Below, piece by piece: positions 8,058 to 16,346 of a stretch of DNA of 39,911 nucleotides; the first letter of the stretch is position 1, and each line of letters opens with the position of its first letter. The stretch is from JAJEAD01 sp964420925 (GTDB taxonomy: Bacteria > Pseudomonadota > Gammaproteobacteria > HK1), in contig CAYQVB010000165.1 in NCBI GenBank assembly GCA_964420925.1, forward strand, positions 1 through 39,911, given 5' to 3'. The position numbers and the translations under genes are program-made. The notes below the pieces were generated by a model. That model was not told the DNA's origin. It worked only from the letters and a program-made list of their open reading frames with translations, and made no database searches.

Positions 8058-8915
8058 ATGAAGCGTTCCGCGTTCTTCCTGCTGTTTACGCTCGCCTGCA
8101 CACCGCTTCTTTCGGGTGCCGCCGAGCTCGAGACGCTCGAGAACGCGGTCCTGCTCGACGCGGACATGAACGACGGCGACAGCTTCAGGGTCAGCGTCGG
8201 AGGCCGCGAGCTCCACCTCCGCCTCTACTACGTGGACTGTCTGGAGACCGAGTTCGGGAGCGACGCGGAGCTCGAGCGCATCCGCGATCAGCAGCAGCAT
8301 TTCGGACTGGAGGACCCGCACGACGTGGTGCGCTTCGGGGAGCGGGCGGCGGACTTCGTGGCAGAAGTGCTCGCGGAGCCCTTCTCGATGCATACCGCGT
8401 ACGCCTGGGCTCCGGGCCGTTCGGCCACCGGTCGCTACTACGCGTTCGTGGAAACCCACGACGGCCGGGACCTCGCCCACCTCCTCGTCCGGGAAGGGCT
8501 GGCGCGGGTGCACGGCAAGACCCGGCCGGCGCCGGACGGCCGCTCGAGCCGACAGGTCCTGGACGAGCTCGAGGATTTGCGCGCGCTCGCGATGTTGAAC
8601 CGTTCCGGCATCTGGGAGGCGACGAATCCGGAACTGCTCGTCGAGATGCGAAGGAGCCGGCGGCAAGCGGCGGCGGAGCGGGATGCGTACAAGGATCAGG
8701 TGGCCGACACAAGGTCTCGCGACGACGCGCCGCTGGACTTGAATCGCGCCACGGACAAGCAACTGCAGGGGATTCCGGGCATCGGCCCGGTCACCGCCGC
8801 GAAGATCATCGCCGGTCGGCCCTATCGGAAGATCGAAGACCTGCTGAAGATTCCGGGCATCGGCCCGAAGAAGCTGGAGGCCATTGCGCCCTACGTCACG
8901 CCGAGCGCCGAGTAG
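8058..8915 (+). CDS. secreted SNase-like nuclease fused to a ComEA-type helix-hairpin-helix
   Basis: Protein of 285 aa with an N-terminal signal peptide (MKRSAFFLLFTLACTPLLSG, cleavage near 21-22). A staphylococcal-nuclease/thermonuclease-like OB-fold domain follows at about 30-160, with GDSFRVSV, LRLYYVDCLETE (the Arg and Glu of the active-site strand) and DLAHLLVREGLARVHG. A charged helical segment covers 165-220. The C-terminal helix-hairpin-helix pair (LDLNRATDKQLQGIPGIG and IPGIGPKKLEAI, 226-280) is the DNA-binding module of ComEA. A periplasmic or secreted DNA-binding nuclease is expected. The last 20 bases overlap the 3' end of the convergent MFS gene. Confidence 0.85.
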   Translation: MKRSAFFLLFTLACTPLLSGAAELETLENAVLLDADMNDGDSFRVSVGGRELHLRLYYVDCLETEFGSDAELERIRDQQQHFGLEDPHDVVRFGERAADFVAEVLAEPFSMHTAYAWAPGRSATGRYYAFVETHDGRDLAHLLVREGLARVHGKTRPAPDGRSSRQVLDELEDLRALAMLNRSGIWEATNPELLVEMRRSRRQAAAERDAYKDQVADTRSRDDAPLDLNRATDKQLQGIPGIGPVTAAKIIAGRPYRKIEDLLKIPGIGPKKLEAIAPYVTPSAE

Positions 8916-10101
8916 CCGGCGACCTCTCCATCCGAAGGGCGGACAAGGCGGCCAGGAGGCCCAGGAGCGACGAGAGCAGCATCATTCCGAGCAGCGCGTG
9001 GGCGCCGCTCACCTCGCTCAAGACCGCCCCGGTGCCGGAAGAGAGCAGCGCTCCGCCGCCGACCATCAGCGCTCCGGACAACCCCGCCGCGCTGCCCGCG
9101 AGCCGAGGTTGCACGGACATCGCGCCGGCGTTGCTGCTCGGCACGACCAGTCCGTTGCCGATGCCGACGAATGCCGTGGCGCCGAAGAGCGTGGCCACGT
9201 GCGCGACTCCGGCGAGAAAGAGCACCAGTCCGGTGGTCAGGCCCGAGCAGGCGAGCACGCTCCCCGTCGTCATCAGCGCCGTAAGCGGATAGCGCTTCGC
9301 GTAGCGGCCGGAGAGGAAGTTGCCGAACATGAAGCCTGCGGTGATCGTTCCCATGCAGATGCCGAGCGTGGCCGGAGACAGCCCGAACTGCGTGTTCGCG
9401 ACCAGAGGCGCGCCGCCCAGGAAGGCATAGAAGGCGCCGGTGGAGAAAGTCAGGCACAACGCGTAGCCCCAGAAGCGTCGCGACTGCAGCAGTTCCGGAT
9501 AGTCCCGAAACTGCTTCACGAAGGTCTCCGAGGGAGTGAGGTTGGTCTCGCCCAGATCGATCCAGCACAGGCCGAGCACCAGCACGCCCAATCCGGTGAA
9601 GACCACGAAGCTCGCGCGCCAGCCGAACAGCTCGTCGAGCACTCCGCCGAACATCGGTCCCAGCATCGGCGCCACCGCCATCGCCATGGCGACATAGGCC
9701 ATGAGGCTCGCGGCTTCCTGCGCGGGCACCATGTCCCGGATGACCGCGCGCGACAGGGCGTTTCCGGCGACGATCGCACCCTGCAGGATCCGGAACACCA
9801 GGAAGATCCAGATGTTGTCGGCCAGCGCGCAGCCGAGCGACGCGAGCGCGAAGATCGCCGTCCCCGCCAGCAGCACCGGTCGTCGTCCGTAGCGGTCCGA
9901 CAGGGGACCCATGATCAACTGCAGCACCGCCATGATCCCCAGGTACCCGGCTATGGAAAAGTTCACGAGCGCACAGTCGGCCTCGAACTCCTCCGCGATG
10001 TTCGAAAGCGAAGGCAGGAACATGTTGAGGGAGAGGACTGAGAGCGCGGTGAGCAGCACCAGCGTGGACAGCCTCGGCGGCGAGGAGGCGGCGCGGAACA
10101 T
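8896..10101 (-). CDS. MFS multidrug efflux transporter, Bcr/CflA type
   Basis: Twelve-helix major facilitator of 401 aa. The Bcr/CflA drug:H+ antiporter pattern is clear: NMFLPSLSNIAEEF in TM1, GPLSDRYGRRPVLL (motif A) between TM2 and TM3, FRILQG, and RAVIRDM after TM4. The ATG at 10099-10101 opens directly before TM1; longer readings upstream are Pro/Arg-rich noncoding frames. The gene is divergent from the acylating aldehyde dehydrogenase operon across a 332-base space. It converges with and overlaps the nuclease gene by 20 bases. It could export a toxic metabolite or drug; the substrate is not readable. Confidence 0.9.
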   Translation of the reverse strand: MFRAASSPPRLSTLVLLTALSVLSLNMFLPSLSNIAEEFEADCALVNFSIAGYLGIMAVLQLIMGPLSDRYGRRPVLLAGTAIFALASLGCALADNIWIFLVFRILQGAIVAGNALSRAVIRDMVPAQEAASLMAYVAMAMAVAPMLGPMFGGVLDELFGWRASFVVFTGLGVLVLGLCWIDLGETNLTPSETFVKQFRDYPELLQSRRFWGYALCLTFSTGAFYAFLGGAPLVANTQFGLSPATLGICMGTITAGFMFGNFLSGRYAKRYPLTALMTTGSVLACSGLTTGLVLFLAGVAHVATLFGATAFVGIGNGLVVPSSNAGAMSVQPRLAGSAAGLSGALMVGGGALLSSGTGAVLSEVSGAHALLGMMLLSSLLGLLAALSALRMERSPATRRSA

Positions 10102-10433
10102 CGTCGGAGGTTGCCGGACTTGGAGAATTGGGGGAGGAGAATCGAAGGATGGTGCGCGAGGTTGGAGGGGCGAGTCCGGAGGAATTGCCGCGACGAACAT
10201 GTCTCGGGGCGGCCACTTCCTCGAATCGAAACGCCAATCGGCCGCGCCGCTTCGGCCGCGGCGGGGACAGCACCCCTCTCCGCCCGGAAGGTCGCCGGCC
10301 GCGCACCATACCAGAGCGACCTTCGGCCGGGTGGCGAACACCGGCGGAGCACGCGGAGCGGATACTCCCCTTGACTTCGCCGCACGGCTCGGATTGGCTA
10401 GGCCACTTCTCTGAACGAGAGGAGCGAGACGCC
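10102..10433. other. Divergent promoter region between MFS and aldehyde dehydrogenase genes
   Basis: This 332-base region has no supportable gene. It must hold the promoters of both neighbours. A possible -35 hexamer TTGACT lies at about 10373-10378, but no good -10 follows at 16-18 bases. No obvious palindrome was found. Confidence 0.4.
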
Positions 10434-11870
10434 ATGAACCAGGCGATGCCGCAGCGTGAGGACGGCCCGTTCGCTTCGAGCGCCGACTCCGGCGAGAGGA
10501 TCGCGGTACTGGTGGAGCGTGCACGCAGGGCGATGGACGAGTTCTTTCCTTCCGACCAGGCGCGCGTCGACGAAGCGGTGACTGCGCTCGCGTGGTCGCT
10601 CTACAAGCCCGAGCACGCCGAGGCGCTGGCCGCCCTCGCGGTCGAGGACACGGGCCTCGGCAACGCCGCCGACAAGGTGATCAAGAACCAGCGCAAGACC
10701 TTCGGCACCTTGCGAGACCTGATGCGGGTGCGCTCGGTCGGAGTGATCGAGGAGGATGCCGAGCGCGGCATCGTCAAGTACGCGAAGCCGGTTGGAGTGG
10801 TGGCGGCGCTCACGCCCTCCACGAATCCCGCCGCCACCCCCGTCAACAAGTCGATGATGGCGGTGAAGGGCCGCAACGCGGTCATCGTCGCTCCCTCGCC
10901 CGCCGGGCTCGCGACCACCGCGACCACCGTCGACTACATGCGACGGGAGCTCGACCGGATCGGAGCGCCGGCCGACCTGGTCCAGGTGCTCCCGCCCCCG
11001 GTCGACCGCGCGGCGACCGCGGCTCTGATGGAAGCCTGCGATCTGGTGGTGGTGACCGGTTCGCAGAACAACGTGCGCGGCGCCTATCGCAGCGGGACCC
11101 CCGCGGTGGGAGTGGGCGCCGGGAACGTGCCGGTCATCATCGACGCCAGCGCCGACCTCGACGATGCGGCTCGCAAGATTGCCGCATCCAAGACCTTCGA
11201 CAATGCGACCTCCTGCTCCTCGGAGAACTCGCTCGTCATCCTCGACGAGGTCTACGATGAGGCGATTGCCGCGCTTGGGCGAGCGGGCGGCTACCTAGCG
11301 GATGCGGCCGACAAGGAGGCGATCGCCCGCACCCTGTGGGTGAACGGCCGACTTAACCGAAGGGTCATCGCCAAGGACGCCGAGGTGCTGAGACAGGAGA
11401 TGGGGCTTCCCGAGGCCGCGGCCGGGGCGCGATTCTTCATGGTGGAGGAGGAGGACGTCATCGGTCCCTTCGCCGACGAGAAGCTCTCCCTTGTGCTCAC
11501 GGTGTACCGAGCGTCGGACCTGGACCATGCCATCGCCCGCGTGGCCGAGGTTCTCGAGGTCAAGGGAAAGGGCCACTCCTGCGGCATCCACACCCGGAAC
11601 GCGGACCACGCGCGGCGCGTGGCGGAGGAGCTCGACGTGGTGCGGGTGCTGGTGAACTTCGCCCACACCTTCGGCAACGGCGGCGGCTTCGACAGCGGGC
11701 TCAACTTCACCCTCAGCATGGGTTGCGGGACCTGGCAGGGCAACAGCATCAGCGAGAACCTGGGCTACCGGCACTTCCTGAACATCACCCACCTGTGCAC
11801 GGTCATCCCGGAAGACCGGCCGGCGGAAGACGCGCTCTTCGGCGCCTACTGGGCGCGTTGGGGCAAGTAG
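10434..11870 (+). CDS. CoA-acylating aldehyde dehydrogenase (SauS/AdhE-N type)
   Basis: Aldehyde dehydrogenase of 478 aa in the acylating branch, which forms an acyl-CoA from an aldehyde, CoA and NAD(P)+. KPVGVVAALTPSTNPAATP near residue 118 and FDNATSCSSENS with catalytic Cys261 are the hallmarks shared by AdhE N-domains, EutE/PduP-like enzymes and sulfoacetaldehyde dehydrogenase SauS. The C-terminal NFAHTFGNGG...SMGCGTWQGNS stretch also fits this group. The start has a strong GAGAGGAG upstream. The stop is 6 bases before an ATP-grasp ligase subunit gene, so the three genes 10434-13906 form an operon. The pair predicts aldehyde to acyl-CoA to acid with nucleotide phosphorylation, or the reverse. 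SauS with an ADP-forming sulfoacetate-CoA ligase is one known pairing; which aldehyde is used here is inference. Confidence 0.88.
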   Translation: MNQAMPQREDGPFASSADSGERIAVLVERARRAMDEFFPSDQARVDEAVTALAWSLYKPEHAEALAALAVEDTGLGNAADKVIKNQRKTFGTLRDLMRVRSVGVIEEDAERGIVKYAKPVGVVAALTPSTNPAATPVNKSMMAVKGRNAVIVAPSPAGLATTATTVDYMRRELDRIGAPADLVQVLPPPVDRAATAALMEACDLVVVTGSQNNVRGAYRSGTPAVGVGAGNVPVIIDASADLDDAARKIAASKTFDNATSCSSENSLVILDEVYDEAIAALGRAGGYLADAADKEAIARTLWVNGRLNRRVIAKDAEVLRQEMGLPEAAAGARFFMVEEEDVIGPFADEKLSLVLTVYRASDLDHAIARVAEVLEVKGKGHSCGIHTRNADHARRVAEELDVVRVLVNFAHTFGNGGGFDSGLNFTLSMGCGTWQGNSISENLGYRHFLNITHLCTVIPEDRPAEDALFGAYWARWGK

Positions 11871-11876
11871 GCGGCG

Positions 11877-13028
11877 ATGAACCTCGAGGAACATGCGGCC
11901 AAGCCGCTGCTCGCCGCGGCGGGGATCGCCACGCCGCCCTCGCGGGTCGCGGAGAGTGCCGACGCGGCGGTGCGCGCAGTGACGGAGCTCGGTCCCTGCA
12001 TGATCAAGGCCCAGGTTCCGGCGGGCCGGCGCGGCAAGGCGGGCGGTATCAAGGCGGCCGAGGACCCCGAGGCGGCCCGGTCCGCGGCGGCCGCGATCCT
12101 CGCCATGGACATCGCGGGGCACAGGGTCGAGCGGGTGCTGGTGGAGCGGCGGGCCGAGATTGCACGCGAGTACTACGCCGCGGTGCTCAACGATCCGGAG
12201 AGCCGGGGACCGCTCATCATGTTCTCCACCGCGGGTGGAATGGATATCGAGGAGTCGGCCCGCCGCTACCCGGAAAAGCTGCGCCGGATCGAAGTCGACA
12301 TCCGTCACGGCCCGGAGCGCATGCACCTGCTCTCCCGGCTCGAGGGCTCGGATCTCGAAGCCGCGGGCGCGAACGCCGTCGCCGATCTGCTGGCGATGCT
12401 GTACTCCGTCTATCGCACGCACGACGCCGAGCTGCTGGAGGTGAATCCCCTCGCCCTGCTCTCCGACGGATCCCTCGCCGCGCTGGACTGCAAGCTCGTG
12501 CTCGACGATTCGAGCACGAAGCGGCAGCCCGAGATCGCGGCACTGGCGCGGCCGGATCCGCTGAGCAGGCTCGAGGAGCGTGCGGGCGAGGCCGGGCTCA
12601 AGTTCATCGAGCTCGAGGGCGAGGTCGGGGTGCTCGCCAACGGCGCCGGCCTCACCATGGCCACCATGGACGTGATCGCCTACCACGGCGGTCGCCCCGC
12701 GAACTTCCTCGAGATCGGGGGCGAGGCATACACGATGGCACGCCCCGCGCTGGAGCTGGTGCTCGCCAACGAGCGCGTGAAGAGCCTGGTCGTCAACTTC
12801 TGCGGCGCCTTCGCGCGCACCGACGTGATGACGAAAGGGGTGATCGACGCGTGGCTCGAGCTCTCACCCTCGATTCCGGTCTTCTTCAGCATCCGGGGCA
12901 CGGGCTGGCGCGAGGCGGTGGCGATGCTGCGCGAGCGCCTCGGCCTCGAGCCCCGGGACACGATGGACGACGCGATCCGGGCCGCGGTCGAGGCCGCCGG
13001 CCCGCCCGCGGCGGAGCCCACGGCATGA
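11877..13028 (+). CDS. succinyl-CoA synthetase beta-like (ATP-grasp) acyl-CoA ligase subunit
   Basis: Beta subunit of an ADP/GDP-forming acyl-CoA ligase, 383 aa, the normal SucC length. The start NLEEHAAKPLLAAAGI is the family's N-terminus. An ATP-grasp domain (about 1-230) contains MIKAQVPAGRRGKAGGIK, YYAAVLNDPESRGPLIMFS (with GGMDIEE following), and AELLEVNPLALL with the metal-binding Glu/Asn and a downstream LDCKLVLDDSS. A CoA-ligase domain follows (about 250-365: NGAGLTMATMDVI, ANFLEIGGEA). It is not necessarily the TCA-cycle enzyme, because it sits directly after an acylating aldehyde dehydrogenase. Its stop codon overlaps the start of the alpha subunit in an ATGA arrangement. Confidence 0.9.
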   Translation: MNLEEHAAKPLLAAAGIATPPSRVAESADAAVRAVTELGPCMIKAQVPAGRRGKAGGIKAAEDPEAARSAAAAILAMDIAGHRVERVLVERRAEIAREYYAAVLNDPESRGPLIMFSTAGGMDIEESARRYPEKLRRIEVDIRHGPERMHLLSRLEGSDLEAAGANAVADLLAMLYSVYRTHDAELLEVNPLALLSDGSLAALDCKLVLDDSSTKRQPEIAALARPDPLSRLEERAGEAGLKFIELEGEVGVLANGAGLTMATMDVIAYHGGRPANFLEIGGEAYTMARPALELVLANERVKSLVVNFCGAFARTDVMTKGVIDAWLELSPSIPVFFSIRGTGWREAVAMLRERLGLEPRDTMDDAIRAAVEAAGPPAAEPTA

Positions 13029-13906
13029 TCGTCCGGGGGCACGAGCGCCTGCTGGTGCAGGGCATCACCGGCCGCCAGGGTTCGTTCTGGACCGCCCACA
13101 TGCAGGACTACGGCACCCGGGTGATGGGCGGCGTCAACCCGCGCAAGGCGGGCACGCGGCACTGCGGGGTGCCGGTCTACGAGAGTGCGCGGGCGGCGAT
13201 GGACGATGCGGGCTTCGAGGTGTCGGTGCTCTTCATCCCGCCCCTCGGAGTCCGGGACGCCGCCGTCGACGCGATCGAGGCAGGCGCGCGCAAGCTGGTG
13301 ATCCTCACCGAGCACGTCCCGGTGCAGGACGTGCTGTACGTGCTCGCCGCCGCCCGCGCGAACGGAACGCAGGTGGCGGGCCCGAACACCGCGGGGCACG
13401 TCACGCCCGGGGAGTGCTTCGTGGGCTTCATGCCCGCATTCGATCCCGACATCTTCCAGCCGGGGGAGGTCGGAGTCATCACGCGCAGCGGAAGCCTCGG
13501 CACCCTGATGTGCCTGAACGTGGTGCAGGCCGGATTCGGTCAGTCCGCCCTGGTCGGCATCGGTGGCGACCCGGTCGTCGGCACCAGCATCCGCGACGCG
13601 CTCGAGGTGCTGGACGGCGACGAACGCACTCGGGCGGTGGTGATGGTGGGCGAGATCGGCGGCGCGATGGAGGAAGAGGCGGCGGAGTACGCCGCTACCA
13701 TGGAGAAGCCGGTCTTCGCCTTCATCGCCGGAAGGGCGTCCCCTCCGGGAAAGAAGATGGGCCATGCCGGCGCCATCGTGATGGGCGATCGCGGAACCCA
13801 CGCCTCCAAGCGCGCCGCGCTCGAAGGGGCGGGAGTGGAGGTGCTCGACACCCCGTCCGACATCGGATCGGCGCTTCGCTCGAGGCTCGCAGCGGGGCGT
13901 GCGTGA
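13025..13906 (+). CDS. succinyl-CoA synthetase alpha-like acyl-CoA ligase subunit
   Basis: Alpha subunit of the same ligase, 293 aa. The N-terminal CoA-binding Rossmann domain has LVQGITGRQGSFWTAHMQDYG and GGVNPRKAGTRHCGVPVYES. The ligase domain ends with the phosphohistidine loop GKKMGHAGAI, where H247 is the residue phosphorylated during catalysis. GGDPVVGTSIRDALEVL is the expected substrate-side loop. A four-base ATGA overlap couples its translation to the beta subunit. The full alpha/beta pair with its active-site His is intact, so the complex should be functional. The acid specificity (succinate, malate, sulfoacetate or another) cannot be told from these motifs. Confidence 0.9.
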   Translation: MIVRGHERLLVQGITGRQGSFWTAHMQDYGTRVMGGVNPRKAGTRHCGVPVYESARAAMDDAGFEVSVLFIPPLGVRDAAVDAIEAGARKLVILTEHVPVQDVLYVLAAARANGTQVAGPNTAGHVTPGECFVGFMPAFDPDIFQPGEVGVITRSGSLGTLMCLNVVQAGFGQSALVGIGGDPVVGTSIRDALEVLDGDERTRAVVMVGEIGGAMEEEAAEYAATMEKPVFAFIAGRASPPGKKMGHAGAIVMGDRGTHASKRAALEGAGVEVLDTPSDIGSALRSRLAAGRA

Positions 13907-13949
13907 CGGGGTTAGTCCGTCTGGAGCAGCGCTGAGATCAAAGCATCAG

Positions 13950-13981
13950 AAAAACAACAATCCGCTTCGTCGGAGTCGAAG
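13950..13981 (-). terminator. Possible rho-independent terminator downstream of the DUF5680 gene
   Basis: Read on the minus strand, a 5-bp stem CTTCG/CGAAG (13977-13981 with 13965-13969, 7-base loop) is followed by GGATTGTTGTTTTT. It begins 13 bases after the DUF5680 stop codon. The stem is short, so the element is weak. Confidence 0.35.
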
Positions 13982-13994
13982 TGTCGATCGGTTG

Positions 13995-14459
13995 TCAGAA
14001 TCCGATTACGCCGCCGTGAAACGCCATGAGATAGACCAGGGTATCGGCGTATCGGATGTGCTCGCGCCCGGAGAACCCTGCGATGTCGCCTTCAACGCGG
14101 TTGTCGTAGCTGAACGCCCCGTGCGTGTAGCGGCGGGGTCCGCGCATAAGATGTTCCGGATCGGGATCTCCGAGGACCCGGCGTTGAAACGCATAGATGT
14201 CATCGCTCGAGGGTTCGGCGGCGAGGATCTCCGCGCGATAGCCCATCATCCAGACCACCCGGCCCTCGCGCCACACGATCTCCTGCCCGCCGTAGGGATT
14301 GGTGCCCGCGTAACGATCGACGTAACGCCATGCGTCCCGTTGCCAGGCGTTCTGGGAGGTGCCGTCCGGATTTCGATCCCCTTCGGGGATGGCGTAGGTC
14401 TCGCGCCGAGCCTGCGCCAGGAAGTCGACCAGGGCATCGAGATCAACGGTTTGGGACAT
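13995..14459 (-). CDS. DUF5680 domain protein
   Basis: Soluble protein of 154 aa matching the DUF5680 pattern: DALVDFLAQARRETYA near the N-terminus, VWREGRVVWMMGYRAEI in the middle, and FSYDNRVEGDIAGFSGREHI...LVYLMAFHGGVI at the end. The function of the family is unknown; relatives occur alone or fused to HTH domains. The start at 14457-14459 has GGAGGAGGCC immediately before it and lies 17 bases inside the end of the NodB-fold gene, so translation is probably coupled. It is the last gene of a four-gene minus-strand set that begins with a solute-binding protein. Confidence 0.75.
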   Translation of the reverse strand: MSQTVDLDALVDFLAQARRETYAIPEGDRNPDGTSQNAWQRDAWRYVDRYAGTNPYGGQEIVWREGRVVWMMGYRAEILAAEPSSDDIYAFQRRVLGDPDPEHLMRGPRRYTHGAFSYDNRVEGDIAGFSGREHIRYADTLVYLMAFHGGVIGF

Positions 14460-15318
14460 GGCCTCCTCCTGGACCTGCCAAGTTCGCCTTCGCGTGCATT
14501 GCCGTCTGCGCGCAGGTGCCGAACCAGACATCGTCGAACGATCGCATGTGCCGGAACAACTGCTCCAGCACCTTGAGACGACCCGGACGGCCGCTCAGAT
14601 GCGGATGAAAGGTCGAGTTGAAGTATCCGGATACCGAACGCAGGCCGTCGAACTCCTCGCCCCAGATCTCCAGTGCGTGACCGGCCGGGGCCGCGAACGT
14701 CGAGCCGGCATCCAGGGAAGCGCCGAACAGCGCCCAGTCGTCGAGCACCGTGCTGATCGGGAGCTCTATCAGCTCGGCGCCGGCGCAACGCACCCGGTGC
14801 GGCCGGTCGTACTCCATCAGGCTCGCGTCGTAGACGAGGCCCAACGAGACCAGCACGTCGAAGGTCTCCGCGCCCAGGCCCCAGCTCGGTGCGCTCCAGC
14901 CGAGCGGCGGCTGCCCGGTCCTCGACTCGAGCACCGAAGCCGCCCGGGCGAAGAGATCGAGCTGCTCCGTGCGGCCCAGGCCCTGCACGTTCTCGTGCAG
15001 CACGCCGTGCAGGGCGATCTCGTTGTCCGCCTCGACGACCGCATCGACCAGCGCCGGGCTGTGCTCGGCGACCCAGGATGGCAGGAAGAAGGTCGCGGGA
15101 ATCTCGTAGCGCCGGTGGAGCTCGATGATTCGCGGTAGAGCGGTGGTGGTCCCATAGGCCACCTCCGAGAGCGCAACCGGATGCGGCGGCCTGGCGTTCA
15201 ATGCACCCACCTTGACGTGCCAGCCGACGCTCACCCCGCAGCGCCTGCCGTCGGGCCAGGCGAATGCGTCGATGGGGAGACAGTCTATCCCGATCGAATA
15301 CAAGCTTCGGGCGCTCAT
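14443..15318 (-). CDS. NodB-fold polysaccharide deacetylase-like protein with an altered active site
   Basis: NodB-homology (carbohydrate esterase 4 fold) protein of 291 aa, closest in layout to the PuuE/HpPgdA-like group. H104 and H108 in IALHGVLHENV are the metal-binding HxxxH, and PATFFLPSWVAEHSPALVDAVVEADNE is typical strand-helix sequence. Motif 1 should read like TFDxD, but here the strand is VSVGWHVKVGAL, with no Asp at the catalytic or metal position. The protein may bind metal differently or act on an amide as PuuE relatives do. It starts 36 bases after the Rieske-related gene and overlaps the DUF5680 gene by 17 bases. Confidence 0.82.
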   Translation of the reverse strand: MSARSLYSIGIDCLPIDAFAWPDGRRCGVSVGWHVKVGALNARPPHPVALSEVAYGTTTALPRIIELHRRYEIPATFFLPSWVAEHSPALVDAVVEADNEIALHGVLHENVQGLGRTEQLDLFARAASVLESRTGQPPLGWSAPSWGLGAETFDVLVSLGLVYDASLMEYDRPHRVRCAGAELIELPISTVLDDWALFGASLDAGSTFAAPAGHALEIWGEEFDGLRSVSGYFNSTFHPHLSGRPGRLKVLEQLFRHMRSFDDVWFGTCAQTAMHAKANLAGPGGGHVPNR

Positions 15319-15354
15319 GGGTTTCTCGAATCAGCCCGACCCGCGCCCGGACGC

Positions 15355-16332
15355 TCAGCGGACCCGCTCGCACGCGTGAAGGACTTTGGCCTGGAAGTCT
15401 TGCACCGCGTGCTCGCTCATGGACGAGCGCTCCGCGTCGACCATCAACGGGCCGCGCTCGAAGCTGCGGCTGCGCAGGCCGCGCTGCACGCCCTCGACGA
15501 TCGCCAAGTCCTCGCTGCGCACCGTGTCGTGCAGGTAGTCGATCACCGCGAGCTCGGCCGGAGTGGGGTGCTCTCGGGCACAGTGCCACTCGATGGTCAG
15601 CGTGGAGTGCTCCGGCGCGCGCGGCACCACCGCGAGCACGCTCACGATGCCGGTGGGATAGACCTCGAGCGCGGTGCTCGGCCACAGGTACCAGCCGCCG
15701 AGCGCCTTGGGGCTCGGCCCCGCGGCAGCGCCGGCATCGTCTCTCTGCTTCGCCGCGCTGGAGTGATGGTGGTAGCCGGCGTGGGTGGTGATCGAGTAGG
15801 TGGCGACCTGGGAGTGACCGTCGACGAAGCCGCGGTGCGCGACCGGGCAGTGATAGCACTCCGAGTAGTTGTCGATGACGTTCTTCCAGTTCGCGCGCAG
15901 CTCGTAGTGCCTGCGGTGGGCGAGATGCAGGGCGTCGAGCCGCGGCGCGGTGGCGCGGATCTCCGCCTCCGCCTCCTCCACCGCTTCGCGCAACGGCGCC
16001 GCCTCCGCGTCCAGGTTGACGAACAGCAGCCCGCAGAGGCCCTCCACCGCGACCGCCGCATCGCGCTCGCGATCGCGCCCTCTCAAGGCGCCATTCTCGA
16101 GGCACTCGATCGCCACCTCGCGCCCGCAGACCTCGACGAGGAGGCGGCCCGCTCGCGGCGGACAGCGCGTCCCCGCATAGAGCCAGGCGTGCTCGAAGAT
16201 CGCGGACATCTCCCGCCGGTGCTCGGCCGGATCGTAGTAGCTGCGGCTCGGCAGCGAGCAGGGCAGCTTCCCGGCGGGGTCGAGCCCCCGCTCCCGGCGC
16301 GGGAGAGGGGACTCTTCGGCGATGGGCCTCAC
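15355..16332 (-). CDS. Rieske-type oxygenase alpha subunit lacking the Rieske domain motif
   Basis: This is the catalytic part of a ring-hydroxylating-dioxygenase-like protein (glycine betaine/stachydrine/carnitine monooxygenase group), 325 aa from a GTG at 16330-16332. The mononuclear-iron site is present: ANWKNVIDNYSECYHCPVAH supplies H161 and H166, and VRSEDLAIVEGVQRGL supplies the carboxylate D275. N-terminal landmarks (SRSYYDPAEHRREMSAIFEHAWLYAG) are also normal. Between ENGALR (about residue 84) and GRDRERDAAVAVEGL, where the [2Fe-2S] motif CxH...CxxH should occur, roughly 60-70 residues are missing without loss of frame. Electron transfer would need another partner, or the protein is inactive. 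The start is uncertain because a strong hairpin lies inside the 5' end. Confidence 0.75.
   Translation of the reverse strand: MRPIAEESPLPRRERGLDPAGKLPCSLPSRSYYDPAEHRREMSAIFEHAWLYAGTRCPPRAGRLLVEVCGREVAIECLENGALRGRDRERDAAVAVEGLCGLLFVNLDAEAAPLREAVEEAEAEIRATAPRLDALHLAHRRHYELRANWKNVIDNYSECYHCPVAHRGFVDGHSQVATYSITTHAGYHHHSSAAKQRDDAGAAAGPSPKALGGWYLWPSTALEVYPTGIVSVLAVVPRAPEHSTLTIEWHCAREHPTPAELAVIDYLHDTVRSEDLAIVEGVQRGLRSRSFERGPLMVDAERSSMSEHAVQDFQAKVLHACERVR
16286..16310. repeat. REP-like hairpin in the 5' end of the oxygenase gene
   Basis: CCCCGCTCCCG at 16286-16296 and CGGGAGAGGGG at 16300-16310 form an 11-bp stem with one mismatch and a 3-base loop. It lies just after the solute-binding-protein gene, where such hairpins often stabilise the upstream mRNA and reduce downstream expression. 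That role is inferred from position. Confidence 0.55.
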
Positions 16333-16346
16333 GCCACGTGGCGGAT

